Below are positions 1 through 8,407 of a DNA stretch of 64,000 nucleotides, piece by piece. The stretch covers positions 62,001 through 126,000 of the forward strand of contig JALOAL010000007.1 in the NCBI GenBank assembly GCA_023228825.1, given 5' to 3'. Numbering within the stretch: position 1 is the stretch's first letter; each line of letters starts with the position of its first letter. The notes under the pieces were generated by a model, which was not told where the DNA came from, made no database searches, and saw only the letters and a program-made list of their open reading frames with translations. This DNA comes from Dehalococcoidia bacterium. Its GTDB lineage: Bacteria; Chloroflexota; Dehalococcoidia; UBA2979. The translations under genes and the position numbers were made by a program.

Positions 1-1
1 G

Positions 2-319
2 CTCACGCTTGGCGCTGACGGTTCAGCGACGCTCGTGGCGGACCTGACGCACTTCACGCTGTTCCAGGTCACCGGCCTGCCGGACGGCTGGGGGACGTTC
101 TCGCCCACTCCCTTCGCGCGCGGCATCACGCTGACCAGGTGGCAGGGCGGCGGCCCCGACCTGTTCGAGGCTGCCGTGGACGGCGGCGCCGCCTGGGTCA
201 CCATCGGCGGCGAGTGGTACGGCTTCACCGCCGGAGCGCCAGCGTTCGCAAACGCCGCGTTCATCGAGGCCTATCCGGACGGGCTTCCCCGAGGAGCGTC
301 CGTCGCCTTCGTCCGGTAG
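2..319 (+). CDS. C-terminal end of an unidentified protein (5' truncated)
   Basis: The reading frame is open from the first bases of the window to a TAG at 317-319, so only the last 105 or so residues of a longer protein are visible. A GTG at 35 could act as a start, but the frame continues upstream without a stop and no ribosome binding site precedes the GTG. The visible part has a short ADLTHFTLFQV stretch, resembling beta-rich C-terminal domains of exported proteins, then a Gly/Ala/Trp-rich tail. I do not recognise the family. A strong terminator follows 37 bases downstream. Confidence 0.55.
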   Translation, partial: LTLGADGSATLVADLTHFTLFQVTGLPDGWGTFSPTPFARGITLTRWQGGGPDLFEAAVDGGAAWVTIGGEWYGFTAGAPAFANAAFIEAYPDGLPRGASVAFVR

Positions 320-355
320 ACCTCGGCTCTGCGAGTATCCCCCGAACGAGCACGC

Positions 356-388
356 ACGAAGAAGCCCGCCATCGGCGGGCTTCTTCGT
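356..388 (+). terminator. Intrinsic terminator, 15-bp perfect stem
   Basis: A perfect 15-bp inverted repeat (ACGAAGAAGCCCGCC and its complement) encloses a 3-base loop, and the descending arm ends in TTCTTCGT. It lies between the end of the plus-strand partial gene and the 3' end of the minus-strand tRNA, so it may serve both directions. Confidence 0.85.
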
Positions 389-405
389 ACGTGTCACATA
401 TCAGG

Positions 406-480
406 TGGAGCGGGAGATGGGATTCGAACCCACGGCATCTTCCTTGGGAAGGAAGCGCTCTACCCCTGAGCTACTCCCGC
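406..480 (-). tRNA. tRNA-Gly, anticodon CCC
   Basis: Read on the minus strand this is a complete cloverleaf. The acceptor arms are GCGGGAG and CTCCCGC, the D arm is GCTC/GAGC, the anticodon stem is CTTCC/GGAAG with loop TTCCCAA, and the T loop is TTCGAAT. The discriminator base is U and a CCA end is encoded (406-408). The anticodon CCC reads the GGG glycine codon. Folding was done by eye, and every stem pairs, with one G-U at the outer T-stem position. Confidence 0.95.
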
Positions 481-721
481 ACGCCAGTCCGACAGCAAGG
501 ATATCCAGTTTGGATCCGGAAGCCAAACGAAACGCCGCTCACCGTGCTTGCCGGCGAGCGACGGCGCTCGGCAGCGACCAGCGCTCACACTGCATCGCGG
601 CAGGCTCGAACGCCCGTCACCGGCAGGAGCGCGAGCACCACTCTCGGCTCCCGCCGAATCCCGACGCCTGCTTCGAGGGCGCTGTCCACCGCGCGGGTGC
701 GCATCGAGGCGACGATGATCC

Positions 722-1660
722 TCAGTCAGCCGTGCTTGCCGTCCGAGCCGGGGTGAGGGCGCCGGCTCGGATCGTGAGAGCGACAAGGATGGCCCAGATG
801 ATCGCGGCGATCACGAGGTGGGCGATGCGGGCCGCGCCGGGCTGCCAGAGCACGTTCGCCGCGCCGAGGAGCGCCTGCACCACATAGAGCGCGAGGACCA
901 CGGCTGCGGTGGCGTGTATCGCAGATGCCGAGGCGGGCAGCCGATGTGCTCGCACGGCGAGATTCACCGCAGCGAGGAGGGCGAACAGCGTTGCCCCGCG
1001 GTGCAGCCAGTGCAGGACGTGCAGATCTGTCCCCTGCCACGGAAACGCGGCTTCCGCACACCCCGGCCAGGATGTGCACGCGTACGCCGCGCCCTCTGCC
1101 ACCATCACGGCTCCGAGCGTGATCGTGAGCGCGGAGGCGGCGAGCGCAATCCGGATTGAAGGACGGAGCCTGTCTCTCGCCGCACCGTCGGCCTCGGTCC
1201 TTCGAGGCGTCGCGAGGACAACGAGGGCCGAGAGCAGCAGCATGCCCGTGATGAGGTGCGTGGCGACCACCACCGGCGGCAGTTCCCGGACGACCGCCTC
1301 GCGTCCGAGCAATGCTTGGATGGCCAGCAGTGGGGCGGCCGCAAGGCTGGCGGCCGCGCGGATGCGGTCCGTCCGGTAGCGCACCCACGTCCAGGCCGCG
1401 ACGGTCAGGATCATCGCGCCGGTGACGGCTGCGATGGTGCGGTGGCTCCATTCGATCAGGGCGGTGCGTTCGAGCGGCGGCAGCACCTGGCCGTGGCAGA
1501 GCGGCCAGTCTGGGCAGCCAAGGCCGGAGCCGCTGGTGCGCACGACCGAGCCGGCGCCGATCAGCAGGATCGTGGCGGCGATGGTCAGGATCGAGGAGCG
1601 CCGGTAGGCCCTGGAGCCCTGCGCGGCGTGCGGACGTGTGGAGGCTGGCAGGCTGGCCAT
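722..1660 (-). CDS. ctaA: Heme A synthase (COX15/CtaA family)
   Basis: CtaA-type integral membrane protein of 312 residues that oxidises the C8 methyl of heme O to the formyl group of heme A for aa3-type cytochrome oxidases. The conserved N-terminal block is present (VVRTSGSGLGCPDWPLCHG, with two cysteines in the first periplasmic loop), as is EWSHR in the next helix. A second His-containing block (LHWLHRG) follows in the C-terminal half, and about eight hydrophobic segments fit the family. The ATG lies 6 bases after the stop of the molybdoenzyme chaperone gene, with GGAG upstream, so it is probably the last gene of that operon. That placement is unusual, because the molybdoenzyme heme subunit is predicted to carry heme b, not heme A. 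Confidence 0.9.
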   Translation of the reverse strand: MASLPASTRPHAAQGSRAYRRSSILTIAATILLIGAGSVVRTSGSGLGCPDWPLCHGQVLPPLERTALIEWSHRTIAAVTGAMILTVAAWTWVRYRTDRIRAAASLAAAPLLAIQALLGREAVVRELPPVVVATHLITGMLLLSALVVLATPRRTEADGAARDRLRPSIRIALAASALTITLGAVMVAEGAAYACTSWPGCAEAAFPWQGTDLHVLHWLHRGATLFALLAAVNLAVRAHRLPASASAIHATAAVVLALYVVQALLGAANVLWQPGAARIAHLVIAAIIWAILVALTIRAGALTPARTASTAD

Positions 1661-1666
1661 GGCGCC

Positions 1667-2494
1667 CTACTCCGTCGCGCGGATGACGCCGAGCGCGCCG
1701 CCGAGCGGGAGGTCCTCCTCCGGCGACGTCTCGCCCGTCATCGGGCACACCAGGGAGCCCTCATCAAGGTCCTGGTAGCGGGCCGTCAGGAGTGAGGGGT
1801 GCACGCCCATCTCGTCCATCTCCGCCTGTACGACCGCGCGGAGGAGGTCGCCCACCGCATGGAACCAGCGCGCAGCAGCGGGATCGTCGCGGGTGCCCGC
1901 GGCCTCGTCGGCGTGGTCGCAGAGCGCGGCGGCGAACGCGCCGGACCAGCGGCCGAGGTGGGACTCGAGGAACCGCCGGCCGGCGTCGCGGGCCACCGCC
2001 TGGTGTTCGGACCATTCGCGGATCGCCGCGTACGCCTCTTTGCGCGTGAGCAGGGCCATGAACTCAAGTTCGGTGCAGATCTCGTCCGGCGTCGTCTGGT
2101 GCCGTCGCGAGACCTTGAGGCCGAAGGCGCCATAGAAGCCGGCGATGTCCGCGAGTTGCGCCGCCTTAGCGAGCGGGTCACGAATGTACTCGGTCTCGTG
2201 AGGCGAGCAGAGCACGGAGCCCTCGAAGAGCACGAAGTGCACCGGTGCGAGCCGCCCGGCGTCCACGTCGCGCAGCGCCGAACACAGCCGGTCGAGCGCG
2301 TCATCCAGCCGGCGGCCCACCACCACCGGGTGGCCTCGGAGGTCCTCCGCAAGCGCTTCCACGCGCGCGACCGTGTCGTCGTCGGGGTAGGCGAGGGCGA
2401 GCGCCAGCGCCTCGTAGAGTGCGGAGCGGCCCAGGAGGCGCTGGATGGGGGGGCGCTGCAGGAAGCCGGGGTCCACGGTGATCGTTTCGGCCAT
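1667..2494 (-). CDS. TorD/DmsD-like molybdoenzyme maturation chaperone (delta subunit)
   Basis: Soluble, mostly helical protein of 275 residues, with the TorD/NarJ-like pattern of an N-terminal helical bundle (LLGRSALYEALALALAYPD) and a central block typical of the family (VLFEGSVLCSPHETEYIRDP, then DIAGFYGAFGL). Such chaperones bind the twin-arginine leader or N-terminus of the catalytic subunit and hold it for molybdenum-cofactor insertion before export. I chose the ATG at 2494 because GGAGG lies 7 bases upstream and the preceding gene stops only 2 bases away; a longer frame upstream lacks a binding site and would overlap that gene. It is the fourth gene of the operon, the position of ebdD/ddhD-type chaperones in type II DMSO-reductase operons. 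Confidence 0.82.
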   Translation of the reverse strand: MAETITVDPGFLQRPPIQRLLGRSALYEALALALAYPDDDTVARVEALAEDLRGHPVVVGRRLDDALDRLCSALRDVDAGRLAPVHFVLFEGSVLCSPHETEYIRDPLAKAAQLADIAGFYGAFGLKVSRRHQTTPDEICTELEFMALLTRKEAYAAIREWSEHQAVARDAGRRFLESHLGRWSGAFAAALCDHADEAAGTRDDPAAARWFHAVGDLLRAVVQAEMDEMGVHPSLLTARYQDLDEGSLVCPMTGETSPEEDLPLGGALGVIRATE

Positions 2495-2496
2495 GG

Positions 2497-3429
2497 TCAG
2501 GCCTCCAGTTCCAGGTCCGTCCAGTTCGACCACTGCTTGCGCGACCCGCGGTTGCCCGCGCCGCCGTCCCACACGGCGAAGGCGATCGAGGTGGTGAGGC
2601 CGGGATGCAGGCTGGTCTTGTGTTCGCCCGCCGCGAGCGGCGTGGAGAGCACCACGTGCCAGCCTCGGTCAAAGACGCCTCGGCCGGTGGCGGTCTGCTT
2701 GTCCTGTGCGGTGAGACTGCCGAAGCCGACGGCGCTCAGGTCCTCCACGGGCGAGGTGCGGTCGCGGCGGGCCATTGGGTTGTTCGCCACGAGCGCGGGG
2801 TAGAACTGCTGCGCGGCCTCCTCGCCCATCAGGTCCTCCGGTGCGGCGTCCCGGAAGGAGTTGGGGAACGCCTCGCGCACGCCCTGGCGGCCGCGGTCGA
2901 CGTCACGCTGCCAGGCGGCCCGCCACTGCATGATGTGCACCGGCTGGTTGACCGCACCCATCGTGACGCCGGGCGTGGTCGCCGTGTCCACGGGCAGTTG
3001 CACCGCCACGGCGTCCCGGAAGCGCGCCATCGAGTCGACGGCGTCTTCCGCGTCGTCCGCCCACTCCACCAGGAGGGCGATGCGCTCTCCGTTGTGCAGC
3101 GCGCGCACCCGCAGTTCGGGGATCACGAGGGCGGGCGCGTGTGGCGCCACCAGGTTCTGGACCAGGAGCGGCACCACCCACGCCTGGGCGCGCGCCCACG
3201 CGCGGTGCTGGTGGTCAGCGGGGATGTCGCCCTCGTGGCGGCGGGCGACGACGTGCGTCGCCGGCTCCGGCCGGGTGAGGACGCGTGCAGCGATGCCGGT
3301 GGCAACGGCGGTGCTGGCGGCCACCGCTCCCGCCACCTTGAGGAAGCCACGCCGGTCGACCTGCGCCGGCGTCCGGTCGGTGCCTGCGTCTGGAGTCCCT
3401 GCTTCGGGAGTCCCTGCGTCTCGAGTCAT
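2497..3429 (-). CDS. Exported heme-b-binding gamma subunit of the molybdoenzyme
   Basis: This 310-residue protein has a hydrophilic leader, a twin-arginine motif (DRRGFLKVAG near residue 26) and a hydrophobic Ala-rich stretch, so export by Tat is predicted. The remainder resembles the EbdC/DdhC/SerC-type domain that carries a single heme b and passes electrons between the Fe-S subunit and a periplasmic carrier. The block around HIMQWR, followed by Trp- and Asp-rich strands, fits that family, where axial ligands are Met and Lys; I cannot pick the ligands here with certainty. The gene sits 48 bases after the beta subunit gene and 2 bases before the chaperone. Having its own Tat signal suggests it does not simply ride on the alpha subunit. 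Confidence 0.72.
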   Translation of the reverse strand: MTRDAGTPEAGTPDAGTDRTPAQVDRRGFLKVAGAVAASTAVATGIAARVLTRPEPATHVVARRHEGDIPADHQHRAWARAQAWVVPLLVQNLVAPHAPALVIPELRVRALHNGERIALLVEWADDAEDAVDSMARFRDAVAVQLPVDTATTPGVTMGAVNQPVHIMQWRAAWQRDVDRGRQGVREAFPNSFRDAAPEDLMGEEAAQQFYPALVANNPMARRDRTSPVEDLSAVGFGSLTAQDKQTATGRGVFDRGWHVVLSTPLAAGEHKTSLHPGLTTSIAFAVWDGGAGNRGSRKQWSNWTDLELEA

Positions 3430-3477
3430 GGAGCACCTCGTCCCTGGCCTCCCGCAGACGGGAGGCGTCCACGTCGG

Positions 3478-4608
3478 TCAGGTGATGTTGTGCAGGTAGG
3501 CCTGGTGCACGTCGTCGAAGAACTCGCGGATGAAGGTCGGCTCGCGCAGGGGGACGCTCACGAGTTCCTCGCCCTGCTCGTCGAAGCCGGTCGCGATCTC
3601 TCCCTCCACCGAGAAGGAGTGCATGATCCGCTCGGTGCTGCCGAAGAGCATCATCAGGCCCAGCAGTTCCGGGTCGTTCTTGATGTTCTGGTAGGTCTCC
3701 ACCGCCTCGTCCACGCCGGGGCCAAACATCTGGTGGAGGTACTCGCGCGGCGCGTGGATCGGGGGGATGTAGTAGACGTTCGGCTCGGTCCCGGCCTGCG
3801 GGTACAGCGGCAGGGCCACCTTCCGCACCTTCACGAGGAAGTCGATCGGCTTCTTCGGGTCCACCTCATCCGGCTTGCTGATGAAACTGGCGATGCGGAT
3901 CCGGCCGATGCAGGTCGTGACGCATTGGGGCTGGTAGCCCTGCTCGATCTTCGGGAAGCAGGCGATGCACTTCTCCGAGACGCGCGTCTCGTTGTTGTAC
4001 ATCACCTTCTTGTACGGGCATGCCGCCACGCACTCCTGGTATCCCCGGCAACGGGCCTGGTCCACCAGCACGATCCCGTCCTCCGGCCGCTTGTAGATCG
4101 CCTGCCGAGGGCAGGCCGCAACGCAGGCCGGGTAGGTGCAGTGGTTGCAGATGCGCGCCAGGTAGGAGAACCAGGTGTCGTGCGGGAGGCGGTCAATGTA
4201 GGTCCCGCGTTCCACGGCGCCGGCGGGCTCGTCCTCGCCCACGTTCGGGTGCGCCCAGTCCTCCGCCATGGGGAGCCAGCCGTTGACGCGCTCACCAGTG
4301 GGGGCTGACTCGAAGACCGTCTGGCCCTCGTAGGTCTGGCCGTCCCACTGCACCACGCCCAGGCGGTCCAGCAGTTGGACGTCCCAGCCCTGCGGGAAGA
4401 AGCCGTAGGGCTTCGTCTCTACGTTGTTCCACAGCATGTACTCCTGTCCCGTGCCGGAGGTCCAGGTGGACTTGCAGGCGACGGTGCAGGTCTGGCAGGC
4501 GATGCACTTGTTCGTGTCGAACACCCAGGCGATCTGACGCTGCGGGCGTTCGGCCTGGAACGGGTACTGCATCTCCCGCCCCAGTTGCCAGTTGAAGACC
4601 TCGGCCAT
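3478..4608 (-). CDS. Iron-sulfur beta subunit of the molybdoenzyme (NarH/EbdB/NxrB-like)
   Basis: Electron-transfer subunit of 376 residues with four Cys groups: C35/C38/C41/C45, C154/C157/C162/C166, C187/C193/C197 and C214/C217/C229/C233. In the third group Tyr190 stands where a fourth Cys would be (CRGYQEC), as Trp does in NarH, which predicts three [4Fe-4S] clusters and one [3Fe-4S] cluster. This 15-Cys layout is characteristic of beta subunits of type II DMSO-reductase-family enzymes. There is no signal peptide, so co-export with the Tat-tagged alpha subunit is expected. The start at 4608 has GGAGG 6 bases upstream; frames extending further into the alpha gene are rejected. The length is near EbdB and somewhat shorter than NxrB as I recall them. 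Confidence 0.88.
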   Translation of the reverse strand: MAEVFNWQLGREMQYPFQAERPQRQIAWVFDTNKCIACQTCTVACKSTWTSGTGQEYMLWNNVETKPYGFFPQGWDVQLLDRLGVVQWDGQTYEGQTVFESAPTGERVNGWLPMAEDWAHPNVGEDEPAGAVERGTYIDRLPHDTWFSYLARICNHCTYPACVAACPRQAIYKRPEDGIVLVDQARCRGYQECVAACPYKKVMYNNETRVSEKCIACFPKIEQGYQPQCVTTCIGRIRIASFISKPDEVDPKKPIDFLVKVRKVALPLYPQAGTEPNVYYIPPIHAPREYLHQMFGPGVDEAVETYQNIKNDPELLGLMMLFGSTERIMHSFSVEGEIATGFDEQGEELVSVPLREPTFIREFFDDVHQAYLHNIT

Positions 4609-4658
4609 GATGTGCCTCCACTTTCCGGTGGCGGCGTAGGAGCGCCCGCGGGCGCGTC

Positions 4659-7600
4659 CTACGCCTGGTAGAACGCGCCAGCGAGATATCGCTGCATGAG
4701 ATCGGACTCGTAGCCGGCGCGCAGACCGTTCTGCGCGGGACGCCACAGCCCGCCGCCCGGGGAGCCGTCCTCCGCCTTCTCGAGGCGGATAAAGGACTCC
4801 TTGGGCGCGCCGTTGGCGCAGTGCACGTCGTTCTCGTGCCCCGCGCCGATGTCCTGGCCAAAGAAGGGCTTGCGGACGAGGGTGTCCGTGAGCAGGGTGG
4901 GGCGCAGCCAGGCGCGCACGCCGCTCTGGTGGCTGCCGTGCCGGAACATCGCCTGGTAGCCGGTCTCGGGGTTCTTCGCGAGGCCGTCTTCGCGCTCGCG
5001 GGCGCCACGGACGGAGCCCCTGGTGGCAACGTACATGTTGTACCACATGCGAATTACGCCGGGCTGCATGGCGTTCTGGTAGCGCGCGCGGGCCATGCCA
5101 CGGGCCACCTCGTAGTCGGCGTCGCCTTCTTTCCAGCCGCGGTAGGGGCGGTCCTGCGGGTCGGCGTCGAACCAGACGTAGTCGCCGTCGTCGATCCCCA
5201 GGGCTGCGCCGTCGCTGGGGTGCATCTCCATGTAGCCCTCACCCACCCAGGGCATGCGTCGGTCATGCCGGTAGACGTCGCCGAACGGGCCAAAGAGGAC
5301 GCTCATCCAGTCCAGGTCCACCGGCGTGCTGTGCGCGCCGTGGCGGTACTTGGGCGTGATGAAGATGAAGCGGTACCGGTCGTCCGTCGCGGTCAGCGGG
5401 TGCACCGTGTCCTTCAGGTCTGACCACGGCTTGACCACGTTGCGGACCTGCCGCGTCTCCGTGGAGAGGTCGTCCGGGTCCAGTCCGTAGGCCGCCGGAG
5501 CATCCGGCGCGATCAGCGGATGCGGCTTCGCGTGGATGACGTTCGGTTCGTGGAACGTGGCGTCCACCGGCTCCCGGAAGACGGGGAGGTTCTCCCCGTA
5601 CTCCCGGAACTCCGGCTCGTCTCGGTAGAACTCAAGGCGGCCCGAGCGGTTGTACCAGGGCTTACTCTCGTTGCGCTGCTCCCACCCGCCATGCCGCGGG
5701 TAGGTGCGGAAGTTCATCAGCGCCGGCACGCCGCCCCGGGCGCGCTCCTCCAGTTCGAGGACCTCGTAGCCGCGCGTGGCGTTCGACTCGTCGAAGATGC
5801 GCTGGAGGTAGACGTCCTCGCGGCCCTCGTGCTGGAAGCGCCAGTAGTCAAGGAAGCGCTGGTCGCCCGTCAGTTCGGCCAGTTTGGCGGCGATGCCGGC
5901 GGAGACCTCCGCATCCCCCCTGGTGTCGTAGATGCGGTCGAGCGGGCTCCGCGGCGCCATGTGGAGGAAGGAGTTGGTGCAGGATCCGGTGGCGTCCAGG
6001 TTCTTGCGCTCCCCCCAGGAGTCCACGCCGAAGACGATGTCTGCGTACTCACAGGAGGCGGTCCACCACCACTCGTTGACGAAGATCGCGTCAATGTTCG
6101 GGAGGACATTGTGCACCGTGTCGTGGTGCCACTTCGTGTTGCCCAGCAGGGAGTTCGAGTTGCCGAAGTGCATGGCCTTCGTCGGCACCGGCATGTGCGT
6201 GGATCCGGTGAAGTTCTTGTTCCCCACGCGCAGCGGGCGGTCGCCGTAGTTGTAGAAGTGGGCTGACTCGCCCTTGTAGTACGAGCGCACTCGAGCCGGC
6301 AGGGATGGGTCCAGTTCGATCTGGAACGGATCTTCCTTGATCCATTGGGGCAACCCGTTGAAGATCGAGCCGCGGTAGTTCCCGGCGTAGGAGCCGACGT
6401 TGCCGCCCAGGTGGCCGATGTTGTCGGTCAGGGCCGCCAGCAGGAAGATCGCGCGGTCCTTCAGGTCAGCGTTGAAGAAGTGGTTCGGCCCCATGCCGTG
6501 CGCCAGCAACGTCTTCCCGCGGGCCACGGCGACCTGCCGTGCCAGGCTCTCGATCGCCTCCGGCCGAGCCCAGGTCACCTCGGACGTGGTCTGCAGGTCA
6601 AAGTTGTCGTCCAGGTAGCGCTTCACCTGGCCGAAGACCGGCTGCACGGTGACATCCGTCCCGTCCGTGAGCCGGACGGTGAACTCGCCCTCCAGGGCCG
6701 GGTCTACCCCGGTCTCGTGGAAGCGGTCGCCCACCTGGTCGCGCGTGACGCGGACGGGCCCGCCCGCGCCGCGGTCCCACATCATGAAGTCGCCCCAGCC
6801 CTCGCGGAGCGATTCCGGGAGGTACTGGACACCCTGGAGGTTCCCCGGGGGCAACTGCGCGCCGGCCTCGATCATCTGGACGTAGTTCGTGAGCGGCGCC
6901 GGCTGGTAGTCCGGCAGCACGTCCCGCGCGTTCAGGAGTTCGTGCGTGTCCATCCGCACCAGCAGCGGCAGGTCCGTCGAGGCCCGCACGTTGTCCTCGT
7001 CGTAGAGGCCGTGCTCAATGATGTACCGCGCGCATCCCAGGGCAAGCGCGGCGTCCGTCCCCGGACGGATGAGGATCACCTCGTCCGACCGGTTGGAGGT
7101 GGACTGGTAGTCCGTGGTGATGTTGATGATGCGCGTGCCCTTCTGGCGCGCCTCCGCCAGCCAGTGGGCCTCCGGCATCTTGGTGGAGATCCAGTTCATC
7201 CCGAACATCACCACCAGGTCGGAGTGCTCCGGCGCCATCAGGTCGAACTCCACCGTCAGGTGTCCCGTGACCATTGGATGCCCCGGCGGCAGGTCCGTGT
7301 GCCAGGAGTAGGAGTCCCAGCCACGCGCTCCCACCGCTTCGTCCGGCCCCACGCCTCGTACGTGTTGGTCCAGCAGCGCCAGGCCGTTGGCGAACCGATA
7401 GAACGAGTAGATGCGGTAGATGCCCAGTAGCGGCATGCCGCCCCGGAGTTTGATGGTCTGCACGCCCGCCCCGTGCGTGCCCTCCACCATGTCCGGGTCA
7501 TAGCCCTGTGACGTCAGGCGGGCGGTGCCCTCCGGCCCCGAGTAGGTCTGAGCCACGTCCAGGTAGACCCGCGCGGCGATCTCGAACGCCTCGTCCCAGG

Positions 7601-8189
7601 GCACCTTCACCCACCCGTCACGGCCTCGGCGCTCCATGTCCATCTGAGGCCGGCCGGACTGGGGATCGCGTGGGAAGCCGGCGTCTGCCCACTCCTTGAA
7701 CCCCTGGCGCACCATGGCGCCTCGCACCCGCCGGTCGCCGTAGAACTTGCGGGTGAGCGCCAGCCCCTTCTGGCAGCACCGTGGGTCCCAGCGGTGGGAG
7801 GCCTGGTTGCCGTGCAGGTCCGTGGCCTTGCCGTAGCCGTACGTGGGGCTGATGCGGACGACCACGCCGTTCTTGACGTGGGCCTTCAGCAGACAGTTGT
7901 GGGTGTCGTTCGGCGCGCAGGTGAAGACGTACTCCGAGTCCGGCGTGAAGAGGTCGCGATACGCCGACTCCCAGTCACGGTCCGGGAAGACCTCGAACGG
8001 GTCGCCGATCACGATCGGCTCGGCCGCCTCCAGGCTCCACGGGTCGAACGCGAACAACTCCGCGAGGGTGATCCCGGCGCCAGCCGCAGCCGCCCGCCGC
8101 AGGAACGACCGACGCGAGAGAGCCCGCTCGCCCTGCTGCTCCTGCTGACCCGAACCGCCGGGCCCCTGCTCCTGCCGCTTGCTGGACAT
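4659..8189 (-). CDS. Exported molybdopterin oxidoreductase alpha subunit (type II DMSO reductase family, NxrA/NarG/EbdA-like)
   Basis: Catalytic subunit of 1176 residues with a clear Tat leader (SRRSFLRR at about 25-32, then an Ala/Gly-rich hydrophobic run), so the enzyme should work outside the cytoplasmic membrane. It has the bis-MGD fold signatures, and a [10 protein letters not shown] block whose Asp299 is the likely molybdenum ligand of type II enzymes. The proximal Fe-S motif reads C91-x3-D95-x3-C99-x38-C138, so an Asp stands where the second Cys is expected. The length and the DLPPGHP block recall periplasmic NxrA/NarG-like proteins of nitrite oxidisers more than the shorter EbdA, DdhA or PcrA, but that is from memory. 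The substrate cannot be assigned from sequence alone: nitrate/nitrite, chlorate, selenate, dimethyl sulfide or hydrocarbons are possible. The start at 8189 has GGAG upstream and is preferred over an ATG 31 codons earlier. Confidence 0.85.
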   Translation of the reverse strand: MSSKRQEQGPGGSGQQEQQGERALSRRSFLRRAAAAGAGITLAELFAFDPWSLEAAEPIVIGDPFEVFPDRDWESAYRDLFTPDSEYVFTCAPNDTHNCLLKAHVKNGVVVRISPTYGYGKATDLHGNQASHRWDPRCCQKGLALTRKFYGDRRVRGAMVRQGFKEWADAGFPRDPQSGRPQMDMERRGRDGWVKVPWDEAFEIAARVYLDVAQTYSGPEGTARLTSQGYDPDMVEGTHGAGVQTIKLRGGMPLLGIYRIYSFYRFANGLALLDQHVRGVGPDEAVGARGWDSYSWHTDLPPGHPMVTGHLTVEFDLMAPEHSDLVVMFGMNWISTKMPEAHWLAEARQKGTRIINITTDYQSTSNRSDEVILIRPGTDAALALGCARYIIEHGLYDEDNVRASTDLPLLVRMDTHELLNARDVLPDYQPAPLTNYVQMIEAGAQLPPGNLQGVQYLPESLREGWGDFMMWDRGAGGPVRVTRDQVGDRFHETGVDPALEGEFTVRLTDGTDVTVQPVFGQVKRYLDDNFDLQTTSEVTWARPEAIESLARQVAVARGKTLLAHGMGPNHFFNADLKDRAIFLLAALTDNIGHLGGNVGSYAGNYRGSIFNGLPQWIKEDPFQIELDPSLPARVRSYYKGESAHFYNYGDRPLRVGNKNFTGSTHMPVPTKAMHFGNSNSLLGNTKWHHDTVHNVLPNIDAIFVNEWWWTASCEYADIVFGVDSWGERKNLDATGSCTNSFLHMAPRSPLDRIYDTRGDAEVSAGIAAKLAELTGDQRFLDYWRFQHEGREDVYLQRIFDESNATRGYEVLELEERARGGVPALMNFRTYPRHGGWEQRNESKPWYNRSGRLEFYRDEPEFREYGENLPVFREPVDATFHEPNVIHAKPHPLIAPDAPAAYGLDPDDLSTETRQVRNVVKPWSDLKDTVHPLTATDDRYRFIFITPKYRHGAHSTPVDLDWMSVLFGPFGDVYRHDRRMPWVGEGYMEMHPSDGAALGIDDGDYVWFDADPQDRPYRGWKEGDADYEVARGMARARYQNAMQPGVIRMWYNMYVATRGSVRGAREREDGLAKNPETGYQAMFRHGSHQSGVRAWLRPTLLTDTLVRKPFFGQDIGAGHENDVHCANGAPKESFIRLEKAEDGSPGGGLWRPAQNGLRAGYESDLMQRYLAGAFYQA

Positions 8190-8292
8190 CTCGACGCTCC
8201 TGCCCGTCCTCCCTGCAGGCGGCGGAAGTGCGCGCCGCAGGGACCGAGGTCGCTCGTGATGATTTTCACGTATGCGGATCATCCAACAGCGT

Positions 8293-8310
8293 CGTTACCC
8301 GCAGCGTTAC
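8293..8310. repeat. CGTTAC direct repeat in the divergent regulator/molybdoenzyme promoter region
   Basis: Two CGTTAC hexamers start 12 bases apart (8293 and 8305) in the 218-base gap between the minus-strand molybdoenzyme operon and the plus-strand PAS-BTAD regulator. SARP-type activators usually bind short direct repeats at about one helical turn. This is a candidate operator only. No convincing -35/-10 pair was found by eye. Confidence 0.3.
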
Positions 8311-8407
8311 TGCCCGGGAGGCATCGCCGAGTCCCCTCCGCATCGGGACGTTCCGCCCTCACGGGGCAAGGCACCGGCCGCGACGATGTTCCCCGGAGCG
8401 TGACGTG

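Noticed and set aside
481..721. Small open frames in the gap between the tRNA and ctaA
   Set aside because: Frames on both strands are Arg/Ser-rich, lack binding sites and overlap the tRNA or ctaA; nothing supports a gene.
2605..4308. Long plus-strand open frame of over 560 codons opposite the molybdoenzyme gamma and beta genes
   Set aside because: It is His/Arg/Val-rich with no domain pattern. The minus strand carries clear Fe-S and Tat motifs, so the open frame is a by-product of high GC third positions.
4659..8189. Formate dehydrogenase or DmsA assignment for the molybdoenzyme alpha subunit
   Set aside because: The DLPP-type Asp ligand region, the 15-Cys beta subunit with a Tyr in the third motif, and the heme-b gamma subunit point to the type II group; no selenocysteine or Cys ligand motif of formate dehydrogenases is seen.
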